Assembly: GCF_946478785.1 (NCBI RefSeq)
Contig: NZ_CAMLDD010000018.1
Span: 1-64,000 of the forward strand
DNA length: 64,000 bases
Reading direction: 5' to 3'
Source of the DNA: an uncultured Flavobacterium sp.
GTDB taxonomy: Bacteria; Bacteroidota; Bacteroidia; Flavobacteriales; Flavobacteriaceae
Shown: positions 56,885-64,000 of the stretch, in pieces
Position numbering within the stretch: the stretch's first letter is position 1
Layout: every line of letters begins with the position of its first letter
The notes under the pieces: model-generated
Told to the model about the DNA's origin: nothing
Seen by the model: the letters and a program-made list of their open reading frames with translations, nothing else
Database searches by the model: none
Made by a program: the position numbers and the translations under genes

Positions 56885-57361
56885 ATGAACAGATTATTTT
56901 TATTAGCGATGTTTGGTTCTTTCTTGCTCGTATCGTGTGGGAAAGAAAAATCGAATACTGATCAGGATTTTTCAACTCCTACAGCTACAGAAAATACAGC
57001 CGAAGCCGAATCATACGATCCTAAAAGAGGCCTTGGAAAATTTTCTACAGTTGAATTAGGCGCTTCCTTGGATAAGCCAATGGCTGAAAAAGGATTAAAA
57101 GTAGCCGAAGTAAAATGTACATCCTGTCACAAAACTACAGATGAAAAATTGGTAGGGCCTGGATGGAAAGGCGTTACAGGACGCAGAACTCCTCAATGGA
57201 TTATGAATTTTATTACCAATCCTGATCCTATGATTGACAAAGATCCCGAATTGCAGGCTCAATTAGAACTCTGTATGATTCGTATGCCTAATCAAGGTCT
57301 GACCGATGACGAAGCCAGAAGTGTACTCGAATACATGCGCCAGAACGACGGTGTGAAATAA
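56885..57361 (+). CDS. Lipid-anchored c-type cytochrome of the nos operon
   Basis: This 158-residue lipoprotein (lipobox C18, LLVSCGK) has one haem c site, C78-x-x-C81-H82 (CTSCHK), and a probable axial methionine at M134 (RMPNQGLTDDEA). It has the size and fold of a small class I cytochrome. It is the first gene of the nos operon, 38 bp before nosZ, and is very likely the electron donor to NosZ, as in other clade II clusters. There is no nosR here. Confidence 0.93.
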   Translation: MNRLFLLAMFGSFLLVSCGKEKSNTDQDFSTPTATENTAEAESYDPKRGLGKFSTVELGASLDKPMAEKGLKVAEVKCTSCHKTTDEKLVGPGWKGVTGRRTPQWIMNFITNPDPMIDKDPELQAQLELCMIRMPNQGLTDDEARSVLEYMRQNDGVK

Positions 57362-57399
57362 CCAGAATAAAAAAAATTAAAATTCTAAATGAGAATCTT

Positions 57400-59373
57400 A
57401 TGAAAAATAAATTATTAAAATCAATTTTTGCCATTGCGTTTGGCTGTGCCTTCTTTGTTTCCTGCAAGCCCAAGGATTCCAGCGATACTGTCGATGGAGA
57501 TGCTGCGCAAAAAGTTTACGTTGCTCCAGGTAAGTATGATGAGTTCTACAATTTTGTATCTGGTGGTTTCAGCGGTCAGGTAAGTGTTTATGGACTTCCT
57601 AGCGGTAGATTGTTAAGGGTTATGCCGGTGTTCTCCGAAGATCCACAAAGTGGCTATGGTTACAGTGAAGAAACTAAAGCCATGTTGAATACTTCGCATG
57701 GTTATGTCCCGTGGGATGATCAGCATCATTTAGATTTATCTCAAACTAATGGAGAAGTTGACGGGCGCTGGCTTTTTGCCAATGCAAATAATACGCCAAG
57801 GATTGCACGTATTGACCTGAAAACTTTTAAAACAGCTGAGATAATCGAGCTTCCAAATTGTGGAGGAAACCATTCTTCTCCTTTTATCACGCAAAACACA
57901 GAGTATATTGTGGGGGCAAGCCGTTTTAGCGTTCCTGCAGATAATGATGATGGAGATGTACCAATTAATACTTATAAGAAAAACTTCAAAGGACATCTGA
58001 GTTTTGTAAAAGTGGGTAAAGAAGGAGAGTTGGATCTTGCTTTTCAGATCGTAACTCCGGGTGTTAATTTTGATCTTAGCCATCCGGGGAAAAAAGAATC
58101 TCACGGTTGGTTCTTTTTCTCCTGTTACAACACTGAGCAGGCCAATACCCTGCTTGAGGTAAACGCTTCTAAAAATGATAAGGATTTTATCATGGCCGTC
58201 AATTGGAAAAAAGCTGAAGAGTATATTAAAGCTGGAAAAGGAAAACGTGTACCGGCAAATTATGTTCATAATACCTGGGATGAGAAAACCCAAACGGCTA
58301 AATCTGAAATCAAGAAAGAAGTATTGATTCTGGATGCTGCTGAACTGAAAGATATCTGTTATATGATTCCCTGTCCTAAATCTCCACACGGGTGTGATAT
58401 TGATCCAACTGGTGAATATATTGTTGGAAGTGGAAAACTAGCAGCCCTTATTCCTGTATTTAGTTTTACGAAACTGAAAAATGCTATTGCCAAAAAACAA
58501 TTTGATGGTAATTATGCAGGAATTCCTGTGGTTAAGTATGAGGCCGCTCTTCATGGCGAAGTTCAAAAACCGGGTTTAGGACCGCTACATACCGAATTTG
58601 ACGGAAAAGGGAATGCCTATACTACAATGTTTGTTTCTTCTGAAGTAGTAAAATGGAGCATCAAAGATTTAAAAGTTTTAGATAGAAAAGCCACCTATTA
58701 TTCTCCAGGGCATTTAATGATTCCGGGAGGCAATACAGAGAAACCATTTGGAAAATATCTGGTGGTTTATAATAAAATCACTAAAGACCGCTTTTTACCA
58801 ACTGGCCCGGAATTAGCGCAAAGTGCACAATTATTTGACATTAGCGGGGATAAAATGAAGCTTTTATTGGATTATCCAACCATTGGAGAACCTCATTATG
58901 CGCAAGGTATTCCAGCTGATAAAATACGCAATAACGGTCAATTGAAATATTACAAAATGGCAGATAATCTGCATCCTTACGTTGCCAGAGGTGAAAAAGA
59001 AACCAAAGTGGTCCGAGAGGGGAAAAAAGTACATGTTTATATGACTTGTATCCGTTCGCATTTTGCTCCGGATAATATTGAAGGTATACGAGTAGGGGAT
59101 GAAGTTTATTTCCACGTTACCAATTTGGAACAGGATTGGGACGTTCCTCACGGATTTGCTATTAAAGGAGCAAATACCGCTGAGTTGCTGATCATGCCCG
59201 GAGAAACGATTACACTAAAATGGGTTCCTCAGAAAAAAGGAATTTTCCCATTTTATTGCACGGATTTCTGCAGTGCACTTCATCAGGAAATGCAGGGTTA
59301 TGTTAGAGTTTCACCTGCAGGAAGTAATGTGCCAATTACGTATAGTTTGGGTACGAATTTACCAAAGGAATAA
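57400..59373 (+). CDS. nosZ: Nitrous-oxide reductase, clade II (Sec-type)
   Basis: This 657-residue periplasmic copper enzyme reduces N2O to N2. A Sec/lipoprotein-type signal (FFVSCKP) with no twin arginine places it in clade II. The N-terminal seven-bladed propeller carries the CuZ histidines (DDQHHLDLS, NHSSPF, SHGWFFFSCYN, SPHGCDIDPTG, LHTEFD, EPHYAQ). The C-terminal cupredoxin domain has the CuA ligands C620, C624, H628 and M631 (CTDFCSALHQEM). It is complete. A hairpin directly after the gene separates it from nosL. Confidence 0.97.
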   Translation: MKNKLLKSIFAIAFGCAFFVSCKPKDSSDTVDGDAAQKVYVAPGKYDEFYNFVSGGFSGQVSVYGLPSGRLLRVMPVFSEDPQSGYGYSEETKAMLNTSHGYVPWDDQHHLDLSQTNGEVDGRWLFANANNTPRIARIDLKTFKTAEIIELPNCGGNHSSPFITQNTEYIVGASRFSVPADNDDGDVPINTYKKNFKGHLSFVKVGKEGELDLAFQIVTPGVNFDLSHPGKKESHGWFFFSCYNTEQANTLLEVNASKNDKDFIMAVNWKKAEEYIKAGKGKRVPANYVHNTWDEKTQTAKSEIKKEVLILDAAELKDICYMIPCPKSPHGCDIDPTGEYIVGSGKLAALIPVFSFTKLKNAIAKKQFDGNYAGIPVVKYEAALHGEVQKPGLGPLHTEFDGKGNAYTTMFVSSEVVKWSIKDLKVLDRKATYYSPGHLMIPGGNTEKPFGKYLVVYNKITKDRFLPTGPELAQSAQLFDISGDKMKLLLDYPTIGEPHYAQGIPADKIRNNGQLKYYKMADNLHPYVARGEKETKVVREGKKVHVYMTCIRSHFAPDNIEGIRVGDEVYFHVTNLEQDWDVPHGFAIKGANTAELLIMPGETITLKWVPQKKGIFPFYCTDFCSALHQEMQGYVRVSPAGSNVPITYSLGTNLPKE

Positions 59374-59386
59374 CTAATAACCAGTG

Positions 59387-59420
59387 AAGGGGACAAAGTT
59401 TTCTTTGTTCCCTTTTTATT
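59387..59420 (+). terminator. Intra-operon terminator/attenuator between nosZ and nosL
   Basis: AAGGGGACAAAG (59387-59398) and CTTTGTTCCCTT (59403-59414) pair along 12 bp with one G-T wobble around TTTT, followed by TTTATTTG. It could keep cytochrome and NosZ transcripts more abundant than the maturation genes. Confidence 0.75.
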
Positions 59421-59429
59421 TGAATCATC

Positions 59430-60434
59430 ATGAAAAATAAAATACTTTCAATTTTTTCAAGAGCAGTACTTTTTGTGTGTGGCTTTCTGTTAATAGGGTC
59501 CATTTTTGTTCCCATGTGGAAAATTGAACTGACAGCTCCACAATATCCTGAAGGTTTGGTTTTAAAACTTCATGCCACAAAAATTGCAGGAGATGTAGAT
59601 ATTATCAACGGATTGAATCATTATATAGGTATGAAAACACTTCATACCGAAGATTTTATCGAGTTTAAAATCCTGCCTTACATTTTAGGATTGTTTGGCA
59701 TCATTGCTTTAAGCTGCTCTTTTTATGCTAAGCGAAATTCCTTGTATATATTCTTTTCTTCTTTTGTGCTTTTTGGAGTTCTAGCCGCTATTGATTTTTA
59801 CAGATGGAATTACGACTACGGTCATAATCTAGACCCGAATGCTGCCATACGGGTTCCTGGTATGGCATACCAGCCTCCATTGCTGGGCTATAAACAGTTG
59901 TTGAATTTCGGAGCTTATTCTATACCTGATGTAGGTGGATGGATGCTCATTACAGTTGGTGTCTTGCTTTTTCTGGCTATAATTAGAGAGAGAAAATCAG
60001 CTTTAGGATTTAATAAATTTTTTAGCGTTTTAGTTATTACTTCTTTTCTTTTTTCATGTTCAGGAGACAGACCAATTCCTATCAAAATAAATGCAGACAA
60101 TTGTGATTATTGTAAAATGGGAATCAGTGACGGGAAATATGGCTCAGAAATTATTACTCAAAAAGGCCGGGCTTATAAGTTTGATGATATTGCCTGTATG
60201 GTCAACTATTGTAAAGAACATCCAGAGATGAAGATTAAGAGTTACTATGTACATGATTATACAAAGGAAAATGAACTAATTCAGGCAGAAAAAGCTTTTT
60301 TTATTTCAGGCGGCACAATAAAAAGCCCCATGCATGGTAACATAGCGGCATTCTCCAAAGAAAGCCAATCTAAAGCATTTGGAGCAGAATCAAAGGGAAC
60401 AGAGATACAATGGGCGTCAATTTTAGAAAAATAA
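59430..60434 (+). CDS. nosL: NosL-type copper chaperone fused to an N-terminal membrane domain
   Basis: This 334-residue protein has two parts. Residues 1-190 hold four hydrophobic helices and a periplasmic loop (WKIELTAPQYPEGLVLKLHA, then IPDVGGWMLITVGVLLFL). From about 195 a second signal-like stretch with an internal lipobox-like LFSCSG leads into a NosL domain with NCDYCKMGISDGKYGSEIITQKGRAYKFDDIACMV (Cys/Met copper ligands) and MHGN. NosL delivers Cu to apo-NosZ. The fused arrangement suggests anchoring of what is elsewhere a separate lipoprotein. It lies 57 bp after nosZ. Confidence 0.88.
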   Translation: MKNKILSIFSRAVLFVCGFLLIGSIFVPMWKIELTAPQYPEGLVLKLHATKIAGDVDIINGLNHYIGMKTLHTEDFIEFKILPYILGLFGIIALSCSFYAKRNSLYIFFSSFVLFGVLAAIDFYRWNYDYGHNLDPNAAIRVPGMAYQPPLLGYKQLLNFGAYSIPDVGGWMLITVGVLLFLAIIRERKSALGFNKFFSVLVITSFLFSCSGDRPIPIKINADNCDYCKMGISDGKYGSEIITQKGRAYKFDDIACMVNYCKEHPEMKIKSYYVHDYTKENELIQAEKAFFISGGTIKSPMHGNIAAFSKESQSKAFGAESKGTEIQWASILEK

Positions 60435-60470
60435 GTTTGGGACGAAAATGCTAATTACAATCAATTAAAC

Positions 60471-61703
60471 ATGAAAATACTTCTCTGCCTTTGCTTCTCA
60501 TTTTTTTTAACCTGTCTTTATTCACAAAAGATTGAAGTAGGAAAAAATAGAGCCATAAAAACCATAAAAAAAGCTATACAACTGGCCAGACCCGGGGATA
60601 CGGTCTTGGTTCACTATGGTGTTTACAGGGAAGGAAACATAGTGCTGGAAAAAAAAATAATACTGCAGGGAATTGGCTTTCCTATCCTCGATGGCCAAAA
60701 AAAATATGAAGTGGTTTCTATCAAAGCTGATAGTGTAACCATTGCAGGTTTTAAAGTCATAAACTCAGGGTATGCCTCCCTGAATGATCCCTGCGGTATT
60801 AAAATATATAACAAAACAGGGGTTACAATAAAAGAAAATATTCTGGAGAATAATTTTTTTGGTATTTATGTTCAAAAAGGAATTGGCTGTATTATAAAAA
60901 ATAACACAATAAAAGCCCATCAGAAAGAAGAGCAACGTATTGGGAATGGCATTCATTGCTGGAAAAGTGAAAACCTGCAAATTGTCGGAAACCAAGTCTC
61001 AGGACATCGGGACGGTATTTACTTTGAATTTGTGTCTAATTCTATTATTTGGAGAAACATCTCAAAGAGTAATATTCGATACGGACTTCATTTTATGTTT
61101 TCTAATGATGATTCGTACATCTCCAATGTGTTTAAAAATAATGGAGCAGGAGTGGCAGTCATGTTTACCAAAAATGTAAAAATGTTCAATAATTATTTTG
61201 CAGAAAACTGGGGAGATGCCGCTTATGGTTTATTACTAAAAGAAATTTCTGATAGTTACATCATAGGAAACAAATTCATCAGAAATACTTCGGGAATTTA
61301 TATGGAAGGAACGAGCCGGGTCGCCCTCTCAAAAAATATTTTTAGAGATAACGGGTGGGGTATGAAAATTCAGGCAAGCTGTATGGAAAACGAAATTTCC
61401 TTTAATAATTTTATCGCCAATACATTTGATATAAGCACCAATGGCAGTTTAGTTCTCAACCATTTCAATAATAATTATTGGGATAAATATGAAGGTTATG
61501 ACCTTAATAAAGACGGGATTGGAGATGTACCTTTTCACCCTTTGAGCCTTTTTGCCGTGCTTACAGAAAACAATCCTTCGGCAATGTTATTATTCAGGAG
61601 CTTTATGATTACGCTTCTTGATAAGTCAGAAAAGATTCTGCCAAGTATTACCCCGGATAATTTTGTCGACCAAACCCCTAAAATGAAATCTCTTGTGTTA
61701 TGA
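60471..61703 (+). CDS. nosD: NosD, periplasmic copper-site assembly protein
   Basis: This 410-residue protein has a signal peptide (LCLCFSFFLTCLYSQ) followed by a right-handed beta-helix of NosD/CASH repeats (for example ITIKENILENNFFGIYVQ, NFIANTFDISTNGSL). It ends with the typical NNYWDKYEGYDLNKDGIGDVPFHP. It works with the NosFY transporter to supply sulfide for the CuZ cluster of N2O reductase. It overlaps nosF by 4 bp. Confidence 0.95.
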   Translation: MKILLCLCFSFFLTCLYSQKIEVGKNRAIKTIKKAIQLARPGDTVLVHYGVYREGNIVLEKKIILQGIGFPILDGQKKYEVVSIKADSVTIAGFKVINSGYASLNDPCGIKIYNKTGVTIKENILENNFFGIYVQKGIGCIIKNNTIKAHQKEEQRIGNGIHCWKSENLQIVGNQVSGHRDGIYFEFVSNSIIWRNISKSNIRYGLHFMFSNDDSYISNVFKNNGAGVAVMFTKNVKMFNNYFAENWGDAAYGLLLKEISDSYIIGNKFIRNTSGIYMEGTSRVALSKNIFRDNGWGMKIQASCMENEISFNNFIANTFDISTNGSLVLNHFNNNYWDKYEGYDLNKDGIGDVPFHPLSLFAVLTENNPSAMLLFRSFMITLLDKSEKILPSITPDNFVDQTPKMKSLVL

Positions 61704-62422
61704 TTACTTTACAAAATATAAACAAAAAATTTGGGAAGCTTCAGGTATTGCAAAATGTAAACCTGAAATTTAACGCAGGTGAGTGCATTGCACTTATTGG
61801 TCCAAATGGTTGTGGAAAAACAACCTTGATAAAATCCATCCTGGGAATGGTTTTACCAGACAGCGGTGATATTTTATTCAATAAAGAATCTATTCTTAGA
61901 AAGTTTGAATATAGAAATAATATTGGCTATATGCCTCAGATAGGCCGCTATCCAGATCATATGACTATTGGACAAATTATTGCCATGATCAAGCAAATCA
62001 GGAATTCGAAAGACATTCTGGATGAAGATTTAGTTAAAGCTTTTAAACTTGATAAGATGGATGATAAACAAATGCGCACGCTTTCCGGCGGAACAACCCA
62101 AAAGGTAAGTGCGACATTAGCCTTTCTTTTTAACCCTGCCGTCCTTATACTTGATGAGCCAACTGCAGGATTGGATCCCCTGGCATCAGAAATCCTGAAG
62201 GAGAAAATTATTAAAGAAAAGGAAAAAGGAAAATTAATTTTGATTACCTCTCATTTGTTAAGCGAACTTGACGATATGATTACCCAGATTATTTTTATGC
62301 AGGAAGGTAAAGTGCATTTTCATAGAAATATAAACGAACTGCTTGAATCAACGGGTGAAATCAAAATTTCAAAAGCCATATCTAAAATTTTAAAGCAAAA
62401 GAGTCATGAACAGGATCATTAA
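61700..62422 (+). CDS. nosF: NosF, ABC transporter ATPase
   Basis: This 240-residue ABC ATPase has Walker A GPNGCGKTT (34-42), a signature LSGGTTQK (where LSGGQ is the classic form), Walker B LILDEPTAGLDP and an H-loop TSH. It powers the NosDFY complex for CuZ maturation. The start overlaps the end of nosD by 4 bp and its end overlaps nosY by 17 bp, a tightly coupled unit. Confidence 0.95.
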   Translation: MITLQNINKKFGKLQVLQNVNLKFNAGECIALIGPNGCGKTTLIKSILGMVLPDSGDILFNKESILRKFEYRNNIGYMPQIGRYPDHMTIGQIIAMIKQIRNSKDILDEDLVKAFKLDKMDDKQMRTLSGGTTQKVSATLAFLFNPAVLILDEPTAGLDPLASEILKEKIIKEKEKGKLILITSHLLSELDDMITQIIFMQEGKVHFHRNINELLESTGEIKISKAISKILKQKSHEQDH

Positions 62423-63173
62423 AATTGTATTGTTGGATATTCTTAAAAATAAAATCGTACTTAGTTATACTTTTATTTTAGCCTTACTCTCGTGGGGATC
62501 TTTTGGTCTGGAAGATAATTCTGCTAAAGGACTGCTGACAATTTTGAATGTAATTTTATTTACTGTTCCATTAGTTTCGATACTTTTTTCGACAATATAT
62601 CTTTATAACAGTTCTGAATTTATTGAACTGTTGCTCAGCCAGCCAATAAGGCGAAAAAAAATATGGATCAGTTTATTTGCCGGGCTTTCCATTGCAATGG
62701 TTTTAGCTTTTTTGCTGGGTGCGGGAATCCCTCTTCTAATTAATGCGCCAGATGCTTCAGGTGTTATGATGCTTTTGTCAGGATGTTTAATCTCGGCTGT
62801 TTTTGTGTCTTTAGCTTTTTTAAGCTGTATTTTGACTCGTGATAAAGCAAAAGGAATTGGTGTAGCGATTATGTTTTGGATTTATTTTGCAATACTTTTT
62901 GACGCTTTTGTTTTATTTCTGTTGTTTCAGTTTGCCGAGTATCCCATTGAAGAAGCAATGGTGGGGGTAACGGCCTTAAGTCCAATAGATCTTGCACGCA
63001 TTCAGATCCTGTTACATCTTGATCAGTCAGCTATGATGGGCTACACCGGCGCAATTTTTAAAGATTTTTTTGGGACAACTATTGGATTGATTATCTCTCT
63101 TTTTCTATTGATTTTATGGATTGCGATACCTTTTTTTATTTCAGTCAGAAAATTCAATAAAAAAGATCTTTAA
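62406..63173 (+). CDS. nosY: NosY, ABC transporter permease
   Basis: This 255-residue inner-membrane protein has six predicted helices and the ABC-2 style motif IYLYNSSEFIELLLSQPIRRKKIWISLF after helix 2. LSPIDLARIQILLHLD before the last helices is characteristic of NosY. It pairs with NosF. The truncated haemoglobin gene starts 23 bp later and appears to be in the same operon. Confidence 0.94.
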   Translation: MNRIIKIVLLDILKNKIVLSYTFILALLSWGSFGLEDNSAKGLLTILNVILFTVPLVSILFSTIYLYNSSEFIELLLSQPIRRKKIWISLFAGLSIAMVLAFLLGAGIPLLINAPDASGVMMLLSGCLISAVFVSLAFLSCILTRDKAKGIGVAIMFWIYFAILFDAFVLFLLFQFAEYPIEEAMVGVTALSPIDLARIQILLHLDQSAMMGYTGAIFKDFFGTTIGLIISLFLLILWIAIPFFISVRKFNKKDL

Positions 63174-63196
63174 CGATTACTATTTAATACCAGATT

Positions 63197-63580
63197 ATGA
63201 AGGAGAAGATAAAAACAGATATTAAAAGCAGACAGGATATCAAAATATTGGTTGATGCTTTTTATGGTAAGGTTCAGACAGATCCTACTATCGGATATTT
63301 ATTTACCAAAGTGGCGAATGTTAATTGGGAAAAACATCTTCCAATTATGTATGATTTTTGGGATAATATCCTTTTTCATTCCGGAAATTTTGAAGGAAAC
63401 CCGATGATGAAGCATCGGATTTTAAATCAGAAAAGCCCCTTAACTGAAACTCATTTTAAACATTGGAATAAGTTGTGGAAAAAAACTGTTGATGATTTAT
63501 TTGAAGGACCAAAAGCATCAGAAGTAAAGATTAGGGCTCAGAGTATTTCGAAAATGATGATGAATAAAGTAGTAAAATAA
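63197..63580 (+). CDS. Group III truncated haemoglobin
   Basis: This 127-residue globin has YGKVQTDPTIGYLF and the MYDFWDNILFHSGNFEGNPMMKH region typical of group III truncated haemoglobins. H73 is the probable proximal histidine, and Trp residues stand in the distal pocket and near W90. Group III members such as Campylobacter Ctb handle O2 and NO. Its place at the end of the nos operon suggests NO scavenging or haem-NO sensing next to NorZ and Ric. It is followed by a strong terminator. Confidence 0.9.
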   Translation: MKEKIKTDIKSRQDIKILVDAFYGKVQTDPTIGYLFTKVANVNWEKHLPIMYDFWDNILFHSGNFEGNPMMKHRILNQKSPLTETHFKHWNKLWKKTVDDLFEGPKASEVKIRAQSISKMMMNKVVK

Positions 63581-63592
63581 AGTGATAAAGTA

Positions 63593-63624
63593 AAAAACGG
63601 GCGCTCGAAGAGCGGCCGTTTTTA
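63593..63624 (+). terminator. Terminator of the nos operon
   Basis: AAAAACGG (63593-63600) pairs with CCGTTTTT (63616-63623), and the inner CGCTC (63602-63606) with GAGCG (63610-63614), around a GAA loop. It lies 12 bp past the globin stop codon. Confidence 0.9.
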
Positions 63625-63697
63625 AATTAAATGCTATTAGAGCTGAATTAATAATTTTCATTTAACCTCCACAAAGAAAGAAAAATATTTAAAAAAG

Positions 63698-63719
63698 ATA
63701 TATGATCTGAATCATATAT
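63698..63719 (-). terminator. Palindrome behind the Crp/Fnr gene, probably its terminator
   Basis: ATATATGAT-CTGA-ATCATATAT has 9-bp arms, and on the minus strand it is followed by C and TTTTTT. Its core also matches TATGAT-N4-ATCATA, the operator pattern. Lying 19 bp past the stop codon of the regulator gene and between two convergent gene ends, a terminator is the simpler reading. Confidence 0.5.
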
Positions 63720-63737
63720 TAAAGTATTTAAGAAATT

Positions 63738-64000
63738 TCAATAAAATATTTTATGATCTATAATTTCTATTTTTTTTTTCTTGTTCATAATAGAAATTGT
63801 CCGAATGACCGTCTCAACACGCAAACCGGTAAAATCTGCAATTTCCTGACGGGTATACTGAATTTTCAGTCTTTGATTTGGGGGAATATTCTGCTGTTTT
63901 TTTAAATTATCGAGAAAATACTGTACCCGATACTCAGGTTTATGATTAATTATATTTTTTGAAAATACTATTTTATTGTAAATTCTCCAGGCAAAGACTT
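63738..64000 (-). CDS. Crp/Fnr-family transcriptional regulator (3' part only)
   Basis: The C-terminal 87 residues are visible; the gene runs off the right edge. They contain the Crp winged helix-turn-helix: RVQYFLDNLKKQ, then YTRQEIADFTGLRVETVIRTISIMNKKKKIEIIDHKI. The recognition helix RVETVIRT has the Glu and Arg positions of Fnr/Crp proteins that read TGA-TCA half-sites. With Crp/Fnr-type palindromes in the azurin-nor and nos promoters it is a natural candidate for their regulator. The sensory domain is outside the window, so an Fe-S, haem or NO sensor cannot be told apart. Confidence 0.9.
   Translation of the reverse strand, partial: VFAWRIYNKIVFSKNIINHKPEYRVQYFLDNLKKQQNIPPNQRLKIQYTRQEIADFTGLRVETVIRTISIMNKKKKIEIIDHKIFY

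Noticed and set aside
57736..58389. 217-codon minus-strand frame inside nosZ
   Set aside because: It is antisense to a certain gene and its residue make-up is that of a reversed coding strand.
63698..63719. Third TATGAT-N4-ATCATA palindrome, read as an operator
   Set aside because: It lies between convergent gene ends and is followed on the minus strand by TTTTTT, so a terminator of the Crp/Fnr gene is simpler. A TTTCTTTG at the operator distance exists but points into the globin gene end.
1..64000. CRISPR array, tRNA/rRNA genes, intact insertion sequence or prophage
   Set aside because: No regularly spaced repeats, cloverleaf-like sequences, transposase or phage structural genes were recognised on either strand.

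Overview
The window is AT-rich DNA from a Bacteroidota bacterium, most likely a soil, plant or freshwater Flavobacterium-like member of the Flavobacteriia. The signs are paired SusC/SusD genes, a hybrid two-component regulator, clade II (Sec/lipoprotein) NosZ, many lipobox signal peptides, little Shine-Dalgarno signal, and promoter-like elements of the Bacteroidota TAnnTTTG type. No rRNA, tRNA, CRISPR array or intact insertion sequence was seen.

Layout. 1-4.4 kb: a GntR/UTRA regulator divergent from a two-gene sugar operon (mannose-6-phosphate-isomerase-like protein, MFS transporter). 4.9-7.0 kb: a GH5 lipoprotein and a DUF1826 protein. 7.1-11.2 kb: one very large gene coding for a PD-(D/E)XK nuclease-NACHT-repeat protein, a probable single-gene anti-phage NLR. 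11.5-33.2 kb: a xylan utilisation locus with two SusC/SusD pairs, a surface lipoprotein and a GH10 xylanase (the xusABCDE-xyn10 order known from Prevotella/Bacteroides), the hybrid two-component regulator on the other strand, and two GH43 enzymes. The SusC operon and the GH43 operon are preceded by the same promoter module, which ties them to one regulator. 33.5-39.2 kb: an egtB - disulfide reductase - BCCT transporter - egtD - racemase-like operon for ergothioneine. 39.6-47.6 kb: a DUF1349 protein, a LuxR-type regulator, a GH31 alpha-xylosidase, a decayed GH42 beta-galactosidase not covered by any open frame, a frameshifted acidic protein gene and a 59-residue lipoprotein. 47.7-64 kb: nitrogen-oxide metabolism, with ric and nadB, quinol NO reductase and azurin, a copper-import operon (NosA/OprC-like receptor), the divergent operon cytochrome c-nosZ-nosL-nosD-nosF-nosY-truncated haemoglobin, and the 3' part of a Crp/Fnr regulator gene.

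How it works together. Xylan fragments would be bound and imported by the SusCD systems, cut by GH10 at the surface, and debranched or finished by GH43 and GH31 enzymes, with the hybrid sensor switching on both operons. In the last 16 kb, NO is reduced to N2O (NorZ, possibly fed by azurin) and N2O to N2 (NosZ, fed by the cytochrome c). The TonB receptor operon would supply copper, and Ric and the truncated globin would deal with nitrosative damage. Palindromes of the form TATGAT-N4-ATCATA precede the azurin-nor operon and the nos/copper intergenic region at a constant distance from -7-like elements, so a Crp/Fnr-type regulator, possibly the one cut by the right edge, probably controls them.

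Best candidates for something new: the nuclease-NACHT gene, the ergothioneine operon with its flavin reductase, transporter and one-cysteine racemase homologue, the duplicated promoter module, and the circularly permuted CBM-like insert in the xylanase. All functional statements rest on motif recognition by eye; no database search was run.
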